From: Moraxellaceae bacterium AER2_44_116
GTDB lineage: Bacteria; Pseudomonadota; Gammaproteobacteria; Pseudomonadales; Moraxellaceae
DNA length: 64,000 nucleotides
Assembly (NCBI GenBank): GCA_006546595.1
Contig: VIAD01000001.1
Location: forward strand, 461,258-525,257
Direction of reading: 5' to 3'
Part shown: positions 41,824 through 48,926 of the stretch, one piece after another
Numbering within the stretch: the stretch's first letter is position 1
Layout: the number at the start of each line of letters is the position of its first letter
Notes under the pieces: model-generated
Seen by the model: only the letters and a program-made list of their open reading frames with translations
What the model was told of the DNA's origin: nothing
Databases searched by the model: none
Made by a program: the position numbers and the translations under genes

Positions 41824-43122
41824 ATGAACACAGCACATCATATCGTTATTGTCGGCGGCGGCGCAGGTGGTTTAGGCTTGGCGACACAATTAGGCCACAA
41901 ACTCGGCAAGGCTAAAAAAGCCAAAATTACCTTAGTTGACGCGCATTTAACCCACATTTGGAAGCCATTACTGCATGAAGTCGCTGCTGGAACTCTCAAC
42001 TCTTTTGAAGATGAATTAAATTATTTTGCCCATAGCGTCAAACATCATTTTGAGTTTCAGTTAGGGCGAATGGTTGATATTAATCGCGCTGACAAACAAC
42101 TGCTGCTTGCGCCCTTAATCGCCGAAGATGGTAAAGAAGTCGCACCCGCCCGCAGCTTACATTACGACACCTTAGTTATTGCTATTGGCTCTACTGCCAA
42201 TGATTTTGGTACTCAGGGTGCGCGTGACAATTGTATTTTCTTGGACTCTCGCCCTCAAGCTGACCGTTTTCAGCAACAATTTTTGAATATGTATTTACAG
42301 GCTCATGCCCTACCGAGCCATATTTCACCGCCCCCCGAATTAAACGTCGCCATTATTGGTGCGGGAGCAACAGGTGTGGAATTAGCGGCTGAACTGCACC
42401 ACGCCTGCCACGAATTTGCTCGTTACGGTTTAGATGATATTGCACCACAAAATGTCAATATTACACTGATTGAAGCGACTGATCGGGTATTGCCTGTACT
42501 ACCTGCCGCCACCTCTGCGGAGGCAGAAGCACAACTCACAAAACTGGGCATTACCGTTCGTACCCGCACAAAAGTCGTTGCTATTCATGATGATGGTATT
42601 GAGTGTGAAGGTGGATTACGCATTCCTGCCAGTTTGCGCGTTTGGTCGGCGGGCATTAAAGCACCTGACTTTTTGCAAAATTTAGCGGGTTTAGAAACAA
42701 ATCGCATCAATCAATTAGTGGTAAAACCCAGTTTACAAAGCACGCGTGACGATACTATTTTTGCTTTTGGTGATTGCGCCTCTTGTACCTTACCCAATAT
42801 GTCACGCCCTGTTCCCCCACGCGCCCAATCGGCACAGCAACAAGCCAATTATTTAGTCAAAGCCTTGGCAGCTCACATCGCCAACAAGCCATTACCTGTC
42901 TATAAATACAGCGATTTTGGCTCATTGATTTCATTAAGTGAAGGCAATAGTGTCGGCAGTTTGGTCGGCAATATTAACGTCAAAGGCCGTATTGCCCGTT
43001 TAATGTATGTCATGCTGTATCGTATGCATCAATATTCTTTACATGGCTTTTTCAGGACGTTAATGCTCTGGAGTAAAGACCAATTGAGTAAGTCGTCTAG
43101 CCCTACATTAAAACTGCATTAA
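41824..43122 (+). CDS. ndh: Type II NADH dehydrogenase (Ndh-2)
   Basis: A non-pumping NADH:quinone oxidoreductase of 432 residues. FAD-binding motif IVIVGGGAGGLGLA at the start, NADH-binding motif IIGAGATGVELAAEL near residue 175, FAD contact FAFGDCASCTLPN near 310 and a C-terminal membrane-binding amphipathic region (MLYRMHQYSLHGFFRTLML). The longest frame begins at a TTG at 41800; the ATG at 41824 has GGGG at correct spacing and is used. Confidence 0.93.
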   Translation: MNTAHHIVIVGGGAGGLGLATQLGHKLGKAKKAKITLVDAHLTHIWKPLLHEVAAGTLNSFEDELNYFAHSVKHHFEFQLGRMVDINRADKQLLLAPLIAEDGKEVAPARSLHYDTLVIAIGSTANDFGTQGARDNCIFLDSRPQADRFQQQFLNMYLQAHALPSHISPPPELNVAIIGAGATGVELAAELHHACHEFARYGLDDIAPQNVNITLIEATDRVLPVLPAATSAEAEAQLTKLGITVRTRTKVVAIHDDGIECEGGLRIPASLRVWSAGIKAPDFLQNLAGLETNRINQLVVKPSLQSTRDDTIFAFGDCASCTLPNMSRPVPPRAQSAQQQANYLVKALAAHIANKPLPVYKYSDFGSLISLSEGNSVGSLVGNINVKGRIARLMYVMLYRMHQYSLHGFFRTLMLWSKDQLSKSSSPTLKLH

Positions 43123-43179
43123 TATTTGTCAGAGATAATGTAGTTATTTTGCAGCTTAGACGACTTTTTGCAGCAGACT

Positions 43180-43213
43180 GCCGACAATTACAGTATCATT
43201 GTCGGCTATTTTT
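43180..43213 (+). terminator. Terminator of ndh
   Basis: Perfect arms GCCGACAAT and ATTGTCGGC with a 9-base loop, followed by TATTTTT. It lies inside the over-long frame that precedes slyD, one reason the longer slyD start was rejected. Confidence 0.85.
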
Positions 43214-43243
43214 ATGACAGCCATTCGGCCTATAGGTTTTATC

Positions 43244-43726
43244 ATGCAAATTTCTAAAGACAGCGTTGTTGCTCTTGCTTACACTCTGACTAACGATGAA
43301 GGTCAAGTGATTGATACATCGGCAGGTGGCGAGCCATTAGTGTATTTACACGGCGCGCAGAATATTATTCCGGGTTTAGAAAATGCTTTAGTTGGCAAAC
43401 AAGTTGGCGACAAGTTGACTGTTGATGTTGCTGCTAGCGAAGGCTACGGCGAATACGATGCCCAAATGGTACAAGTTGTGCCTAAGCATATGTTTGCGGG
43501 TGTTGACAACATTGAAGCAGGCATGCAATTTCACGCGCAAACCGATTACGGTATGCAAGTGGTGACGGTTGCTGCGGTTGAAGGCGACGAAGTGACAGTT
43601 GATGGCAACCATCCTTTGGCTGGCCAAAACTTGCATTTTGATGTTGAAATCGTGTCGATTCGTGCGGCTACTGCCGAAGAGTTAGAACATGGTCATGTAC
43701 ATGGTGCAGGTGGTCATCACCACTAA
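43244..43726 (+). CDS. slyD: FKBP-type peptidyl-prolyl isomerase SlyD
   Basis: A prolyl isomerase and metallochaperone of 160 residues. The FKBP half has ISKDSVVALAYTLTNDEGQ and YLHGAQNIIPGLENAL; the inserted chaperone (IF) domain is at about 65-125 (YGEYDAQMVQVVPKHMF); the His-rich tail is short (HGHVHGAGGHHH), less extensive than E. coli SlyD. The ATG at 43244 has TAGG before it; the frame from 43199 runs through a terminator and is rejected. Confidence 0.93.
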   Translation: MQISKDSVVALAYTLTNDEGQVIDTSAGGEPLVYLHGAQNIIPGLENALVGKQVGDKLTVDVAASEGYGEYDAQMVQVVPKHMFAGVDNIEAGMQFHAQTDYGMQVVTVAAVEGDEVTVDGNHPLAGQNLHFDVEIVSIRAATAEELEHGHVHGAGGHHH

Positions 43727-43749
43727 TCTGAAGTTATTCAGTTAGTTGT

Positions 43750-43782
43750 AAAAAAGCCCTGTCGAATGATGGGGCTTTTTTT
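43750..43782 (+). terminator. Terminator of slyD
   Basis: Arms AAAAAAGCCC and GGGCTTTTTT around a 12-base loop. Confidence 0.88.
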
Positions 43783-43862
43783 ACGCAAAAGTTATACATT
43801 TTCGATCAACTAACACTAAAAATAAGTATTACCTGTAGCTATATTTTAACAACCAGAAAAAC

Positions 43863-43898
43863 AAAAAGCCCTGATTCCATAAGAATCAGGGCTTTTTT
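43863..43898. terminator. Bidirectional terminator downstream of the tRNA pair
   Basis: Perfect 15-bp arms AAAAAGCCCTGATTC and GAATCAGGGCTTTTT with CATAA loop. It would end the minus-strand tRNA-Cys/tRNA-Leu transcript. Confidence 0.9.
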
Positions 43899-43929
43899 GA
43901 TTGTCCTAGCCTATTGCTAGGACAAGAAT

Positions 43930-44018
43930 TGGTGCCTGAGGCCGGAGTCGAACCGGCACGGCAGTCACCCGCCGAGGGATTTTAAATCCCTTGTGTCTAC
44001 CTATTTCACCACTCAGGC
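43930..44018 (-). tRNA. tRNA-Leu (anticodon TAA), CCA encoded
   Basis: The minus strand gives a complete cloverleaf with a long variable arm typical of class II tRNA-Leu. The acceptor GCCTGAG pairs with CTCAGGC followed by A and an encoded CCA. The anticodon stem-loop GGGATTTAAAATCCC contains TAA. The T-loop GGTTCGACTCC is intact. It decodes UUA (and UUG by wobble). It is the second gene of a tRNA-Cys-tRNA-Leu unit. Confidence 0.95.
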
Positions 44019-44068
44019 AAGAGTGTCATCATTAGCAGGCTTCAATAATACAACAACTAGAGCACTAC

Positions 44069-44142
44069 TGGAGGCTGAGGCCGGAATCGAACCGGCGTAG
44101 GCGGAGTTGCAGTCCGCAGCATAACCATTTTGCTACCCAGCC
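44069..44142 (-). tRNA. tRNA-Cys (anticodon GCA), CCA encoded
   Basis: A minus-strand cloverleaf with acceptor stem GGCTGGG/CTCAGCC, discriminator T and encoded CCA. The anticodon stem-loop CGGACTGCAACTCCG carries GCA. The T-loop is GGTTCGATTCC. It is transcribed first in the unit, about 25 bases from the sigma-70 promoter at 44172-44200. Confidence 0.95.
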
Positions 44143-44171
44143 TTTTTGTTAGCCACCTGCTAAGGCCGCAA

Positions 44172-44200
44172 ATGATATATAGATAAGAAAAGCGCGTCAA
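44172..44200 (-). promoter_or_regulatory. Sigma-70 promoter of the tRNA-Cys/Leu unit
   Basis: On the minus strand TTGACG (44200-44195) is separated by exactly 17 bases from TATCAT (44177-44172). A GC-rich discriminator (TTGCGGCC) follows the -10 box, as in promoters under stringent control. The tRNA begins about 30 bases downstream of the -10. Confidence 0.8.
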
Positions 44201-44368
44201 TATTTTTTTTATTTTTCAAAATCAATTGCATAGAATTTGTGCTTTTTTCAACTCTTCTTACGGTTTTTGGCTAATTTAGAACAATTCATTGCTGCGCCAA
44301 GATGATAAAATACCGCAACGGCTTTCTAAACTTCTTTTTAAAACTTTTCACTCTACTAGGAAAACTTC

Positions 44369-45202
44369 ATGTCTGCCTTAATTTTAGATGGTAAAAAACT
44401 GGCTACATTGGTTGAAGCTGATTTGGCGGAGCGTGTCGCTAAGATTAAAGAACGCACCCAACAAACGCCCATTTTAGCCACTATTCTCGTTGGTGATGAC
44501 CCTTCGTCCGCAACTTACGTGAAAATGAAAGGCAATGCTTGCCGTCGTGTTGGTATGGACTCAATTTCCGTTACCTTACCCTCGACAACGACGACTGAAA
44601 CGTTATTAGCCGAAATAGCGACATTAAATACCAACCCTAATGTGCATGGTATTTTATTACAACACCCCGTTCCTCATCAAATTGATGAGCGCGCCTGTTT
44701 CGATGCTATTAGCTTAGCGAAAGATGTTGATGGCGTAACATGCTTAGGCTTTGGCCGTATGAGTATGGGTGAAGAAGCCTATGGTTCAGCAACACCACAA
44801 GGCATTATGGCACTATTACAACACTACCAAATTCCGTTGGAGGGAAAACATGCCGTTGTTGTGGGTCGTAGTGCGATTTTAGGCAAACCCATGGCAATGA
44901 TGTTACTAGCAGCTAATGCGACGGTGACTATTTGTCATTCACGCACGCAAAATTTAGCCGAACTGATTAAACAAGCCGACGTTGTTGTAGGAGCAGTCGG
45001 TAAGCCTCAGTTTATTAAAAGCGAATGGATTAAGGATGGCGCGGTTGTTGTTGATGCGGGCTATCATGCGGGTGGCGTGGGTGATATTGAGTTAGCGGGC
45101 ATTATTGAGCGGGCATCTGCATATACGCCAGTTCCCGGTGGTGTAGGACCAATGACCATCGCCACATTAATGACACAAACCGTCATGGCCGCTGAAAAAT
45201 AA
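44369..45202 (+). CDS. folD: Methylenetetrahydrofolate dehydrogenase/cyclohydrolase FolD
   Basis: A bifunctional one-carbon enzyme of 277 residues. The active-site Lys and Tyr are in SSATYVKMKGNACRR; PQGIMALLQHY, GRSAILGKPMAMML (the NADP-binding GRS motif) and the C-terminal PVPGGVGPMTIATL are family hallmarks. ACTAGGAAAACTTC before the ATG supplies the ribosome binding site. Convergent to the helicase gene, with an inverted-repeat element between them. Confidence 0.96.
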   Translation: MSALILDGKKLATLVEADLAERVAKIKERTQQTPILATILVGDDPSSATYVKMKGNACRRVGMDSISVTLPSTTTTETLLAEIATLNTNPNVHGILLQHPVPHQIDERACFDAISLAKDVDGVTCLGFGRMSMGEEAYGSATPQGIMALLQHYQIPLEGKHAVVVGRSAILGKPMAMMLLAANATVTICHSRTQNLAELIKQADVVVGAVGKPQFIKSEWIKDGAVVVDAGYHAGGVGDIELAGIIERASAYTPVPGGVGPMTIATLMTQTVMAAEK

Positions 45203-45218
45203 CAACGATTATTGAGTC

Positions 45219-45314
45219 GTAGGGGCGAATTTATTCGCCCTATTATTTATATCAAAGTATTGGGCAAAAGATTTTTACCCATATAGGTCATACGGTAGAT
45301 AAATCCGCCCCTAC
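45219..45314. mobile_element. 96-base MITE-like element with GTAGGGGCG terminal repeats
   Basis: Both ends carry 16-base inverted repeats: left GTAGGGGCGAATTTAT, right ATAAATCCGCCCCTAC (15 of 16 positions match as inverted repeats). The interior holds smaller palindromes (GGGCGAAT/ATTCGCCC, and GGGCAAAA/TTTTACCC). No ORF is inside. The right end provides the TAG stop of the helicase gene at 45311. A shorter perfect palindrome with the same end is at 36936-36963. Confidence 0.7.
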
Positions 45315-47935
45315 AAGATATTAGCCAATCGCTGCATATCTTCATTAAACTCATCAGAGGCTAAATATTGAATCATCGCAGGGGGTGATGGCGGCTCTTG
45401 AGCTTTTTGTAAGGCCGATAAGGAAACATTTCTCGCCATCGCCAAGGTAAGATTCATCGTTCGCCGTAAAAATGAAAAGCGAAAGCCAACACTGATCTGC
45501 CCTTCTAACCACGACCAATCCTGAATTTCAGCCAGTGGAAACCGTGACGCGTTAATATCCACGATGCCCACTTTTTTACCTTGCTGATTTAACAGATAAA
45601 TTTTATCTGTCGTGACCGCTTTAAAGCTAAAAAACTGTTGTTGATTAAAACCCTGCTCTGGTGCTGCCGTATCTAACAAAACGGTAATGGGTCGGGTACG
45701 AAATAATTTAATCTTGCGTTCTAGGCTTTTAAATTGCTTTTCGAGAAGTTCTTGTTGTTGTTTTTGCGGCTCAACACGAGACACTTGCGCCTTAAATGCC
45801 GCCAACTGCCGAATAGCTTCTTTTTGTTTAGCTATAGCTAAGATGGCTTGACGTTTGAAGGTCTCTTTGATTTTTTGCGGTGGCCGCCACCATAGTTGCA
45901 AATAACGTGCTAGAGGATACATTTTTACGCCTAAGGCGAGATTAATGGCATCATCTTCGTTTAATTCGCCCTGATGTTTACTGAGTGTCTGTTGGATTTT
46001 TTCCGCATTTTTAAGGATGTTTTCCGCCCCTACTTCTCGTAAAAACACCGTCATTTTATTTTGCGGCGCATACAGTAAATGCAAACTCTGTTGGCTACGC
46101 GTCATTGCCACATATAACAAACGGCGTTCTTCTTCGAGATTGTCATGATTCATGGAGGGAAGTTGCTCTTCGGCGCAACAGGGAACAAAAACAACAGGCC
46201 ACTCTAAACCTTTAGAACGGTGAATCGACATAATTTGTAAACGCGGTGTTTTATTGTCGATGGTTGAATCTTCCAGATGTAAACGACGCAAATGCTCCAA
46301 AAACTGTAAAGCATCGCCTTTCTTTTGAGCGTAGCTAACCAAAGCACGCACGTTATTACAGCGTTCCTCGCCTAGCTCTGGAATGCCAGCGGCACTTTTT
46401 AGCGCGTCTAAATAGTCTAAATCACTGATTAACCACGTTAAAGTATCGGCAATGGGTTGATCTAAACGCTCTTGTAATCGTCTCAGGGTGACAGCGAATT
46501 TTTGCAAACGTTTTTGCGCGCCTTCATTCGCAGCAACCACTTCCTGACGCTCTAGCAATGAAACAATAGAACACTGTTGGTATTGGCCGCGATTAACCAA
46601 TTGACCAATCCATTCAGTCGTTAAATAGCGATTAGGATGACGAATAATTTCTGCAAAACGCCGTAAATATTGCTGACTTAACTCGCCTTGACCACCTTGT
46701 GCCATATAGTCTCGCTCTTGACGGGCAAAACTGAGATAGGTAAACAAAATTTTGACTTCAGGACGCTCGTAAAAACGCTGGCTACCCACCACTTGATACG
46801 CTAAACCATCCTGAATCAATCGAGCCTCAATAATGGGCGTTTGTGAATACGAACGTACCAAAACAACCACATCTTTCGGTGTCATACCTTTGGCTAATAA
46901 CGACTGGTACTCTTTCACCACATAACCCGCAATCACACCTTCGTGGTCAAAGCCTTTCAAAACCACTTGGCCACCAAAACCCTTTTGAGCGACTAAGTCT
47001 TTGGCATGACGTTGTGTATTACGGGCAATGACCTGACTGGCCAGAAAAGTTGCTTCACCATAACAACGAAAATTATCAGAAATGACATATTCGGTAGCCT
47101 GATAACGCTTTTTAAAATCCAAGATAAAACGCACATCTGCGCCGCGCCATTCATAAATACATTGGTCATCATCGCCAATGACCATGTAATTACGATGATC
47201 CTCGGTCAACATATCGGCGATTTGTACTTGGACTTTATTAACGTCTTGGAACTCGTCAATTAATAAATAATCAAACGTGCTTTTTGCCCAACTGCGTACA
47301 TCCTCAAAACGTACTAAGGCTTCCCAACCGAGTAATAATTGGTCATCAAAAGTCAGCCAGTTGTTTTGCTGACGGAGTTGCTCATAAATTTGATAGGCGT
47401 GTAGATAGTGTTTATTGCTATGTTCTGCTTGCGTCACTTGACTGAGTGCATCGAGCGGCAAACGCGCCTGTGCGACATCGGCATAACGTAAATTACCTTT
47501 GCAAACCGAAATAAAATTTTGTAAATCGTCTTGGTTGACATCCAAATTGGCAAAATTTTTGCCGTTACGCCGACTCATTTCCACTAAGGCACGCATCGCC
47601 AACATGCTGCTACGGTGTTCGATTTGGGTTTCGTCAAAAGCACGCCAATGACCATAGCTCACGGCTTTTTGGACGATTCTTCGGCCTAATGCGTTAAAGG
47701 TTAAGCATTGCACGCCAAAAACATCCAGATGCTCAATTTTTCGTTGAATATCTTCTACCGTTGCTTTGCTAAATGAACAGACTAAAATGCGTTCGGGACT
47801 GATGTTTTTTTGTTGCACCAAATGCTGAACTCGGTGCGCCATCGTCGTTGACTTACCTGCACCCGCCACCGCGTAAACAATCGCGGCACCTTGATGATGA
47901 TGGACGATGTTCATTTGTTCATCAGTTAACTTCAC
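45311..47935 (-). CDS. UvrD/Rep-family superfamily I DNA helicase
   Basis: An 874-residue SF1A helicase. All motifs are legible: Walker A AGAGKST (about 24-30), Ia ILVCSFSKATVEDI, II DEFQD near 227, III VIGDDDQCIYEWRG, V SIHRSKGLEWPVVF and VI RRLLYVAMTR. The last 230 residues are not typical of UvrD: a Lys/Gln-rich coiled coil (KQKEAIRQLAAFKAQ, EKQFKSLERKIKLF) precedes a domain of unknown type. It is not clearly UvrD, Rep or PcrA and no symbol is given. The C-terminus ends NIL, with the stop codon in an inverted-repeat element. Confidence 0.88.
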   Translation of the reverse strand: MKLTDEQMNIVHHHQGAAIVYAVAGAGKSTTMAHRVQHLVQQKNISPERILVCSFSKATVEDIQRKIEHLDVFGVQCLTFNALGRRIVQKAVSYGHWRAFDETQIEHRSSMLAMRALVEMSRRNGKNFANLDVNQDDLQNFISVCKGNLRYADVAQARLPLDALSQVTQAEHSNKHYLHAYQIYEQLRQQNNWLTFDDQLLLGWEALVRFEDVRSWAKSTFDYLLIDEFQDVNKVQVQIADMLTEDHRNYMVIGDDDQCIYEWRGADVRFILDFKKRYQATEYVISDNFRCYGEATFLASQVIARNTQRHAKDLVAQKGFGGQVVLKGFDHEGVIAGYVVKEYQSLLAKGMTPKDVVVLVRSYSQTPIIEARLIQDGLAYQVVGSQRFYERPEVKILFTYLSFARQERDYMAQGGQGELSQQYLRRFAEIIRHPNRYLTTEWIGQLVNRGQYQQCSIVSLLERQEVVAANEGAQKRLQKFAVTLRRLQERLDQPIADTLTWLISDLDYLDALKSAAGIPELGEERCNNVRALVSYAQKKGDALQFLEHLRRLHLEDSTIDNKTPRLQIMSIHRSKGLEWPVVFVPCCAEEQLPSMNHDNLEEERRLLYVAMTRSQQSLHLLYAPQNKMTVFLREVGAENILKNAEKIQQTLSKHQGELNEDDAINLALGVKMYPLARYLQLWWRPPQKIKETFKRQAILAIAKQKEAIRQLAAFKAQVSRVEPQKQQQELLEKQFKSLERKIKLFRTRPITVLLDTAAPEQGFNQQQFFSFKAVTTDKIYLLNQQGKKVGIVDINASRFPLAEIQDWSWLEGQISVGFRFSFLRRTMNLTLAMARNVSLSALQKAQEPPSPPAMIQYLASDEFNEDMQRLANIL

Positions 47936-47959
47936 CCGTCTTTCCTTTTCATTTTTTAC

Positions 47960-48055
47960 GACTTACGCGGTTATCGTTTTTTTGTTCACATTGCAGCCAC
48001 TTAAAGTGGCTGCAATATTCACAAAACACGCTAATCGCGCTGCGATGCGTAAGTC
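47960..48055. repeat. 96-base palindromic element with GACTTACGC/GCGTAAGTC ends
   Basis: Terminal inverted repeats GACTTACGC and GCGTAAGTC (9 bases, perfect) enclose an internal perfect palindrome TTGCAGCCACTT-A-AAGTGGCTGCAA (12-bp arms, one-base centre). No ORF. It sits in the divergent gap between the helicase and rluA and shares its GCGTAAGTCC end with the palindrome at 30592-30625. Confidence 0.65.
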
Positions 48056-48116
48056 CAGCTTTAATTAAAGCGCGCATGATACCCGACTAAAGGGATTTCT
48101 TAGCTAATTGCTGAAG

Positions 48117-48854
48117 ATGGAACGCTTAAAAAAATTAAATCACGTTATTCCTAGAGTTTTGCTTTGCTTTAATGGCTTGAGTTATTACAATCACCCCCTA
48201 CTTCAAACGAAAGAACTTAAGCGCGTGTCTCCAGATTGCCCTATTCTTTTTTGTGATGAACATTTGCTGATTGTTGGTAAACCGACGGGACTGTTAACAG
48301 TACCCGGCAAAGGTGCTGACAAACAAGACTCGCTTCTCACTCGCCTACAAGCCATTTATGCCGATGCGCGTATTATTCATCGTTTAGACCAAGACACCTC
48401 AGGTTTATTGGTGTTTGCTCGCAGTTTAGCGGCACAACAACATCTCAATAAACAATTTGCTGATCGTCAGGTCACCAAACATTATATTGCGCTAGCCTAT
48501 GGTCACTTTGCCGAAACACGGGGCGAAATCGACGTACCACTACGCTACGATCCTGAGCATCCGCCCTTACATATTGTTGATTATGACAACGGTCAACAGG
48601 CATTAACACGCTGGCAAGTATTAGCGCGACAAGCAAAGTCAACGCGAGTATTACTCATGCCTGTCACAGGACGTTCGCACCAATTACGTGTGCATTTACA
48701 AACACTTGGCCATCCTATCTTAGGTGATACATTATATGCACCTAAAGAAGCCATCGCCCTAAGTTCCCGTTTGTGTTTGCATGCAGAAATGCTTGAATTT
48801 ACGCACCCTATACGTTTAGAGACGGTTCGTTTTACGTGGCCATCCCCTTTTTAA
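48117..48854 (+). CDS. rluA: RluA-family 23S rRNA/tRNA pseudouridine synthase
   Basis: A pseudouridine synthase of about 245 residues. The catalytic Asp lies in RIIHRLDQDTSGLL; the family blocks VGKPTGLLTVPGKG, PVTGRSHQLRVHL and LGHPILGD match RluA. The N-terminus is about 35 residues longer than E. coli RluA; a GTG at 48225 would give a closer length, so the start is uncertain (ATG 48117 and TTG 48108 are other options). The rluA-rapA order is as in E. coli. Confidence 0.9.
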   Translation: MERLKKLNHVIPRVLLCFNGLSYYNHPLLQTKELKRVSPDCPILFCDEHLLIVGKPTGLLTVPGKGADKQDSLLTRLQAIYADARIIHRLDQDTSGLLVFARSLAAQQHLNKQFADRQVTKHYIALAYGHFAETRGEIDVPLRYDPEHPPLHIVDYDNGQQALTRWQVLARQAKSTRVLLMPVTGRSHQLRVHLQTLGHPILGDTLYAPKEAIALSSRLCLHAEMLEFTHPIRLETVRFTWPSPF

Positions 48855-48926
48855 CACCTTAGGAGTGACGCAGTTATTTTGATAACATGCGTTATTTCTG
48901 ATTAACAGACAAAGAAAAGAGTTGTT

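Noticed and set aside
43199..43243. Longer N-terminus for slyD starting at TTG 43199
   Set aside because: It lies inside the ndh terminator hairpin and adds residues that the family does not have.
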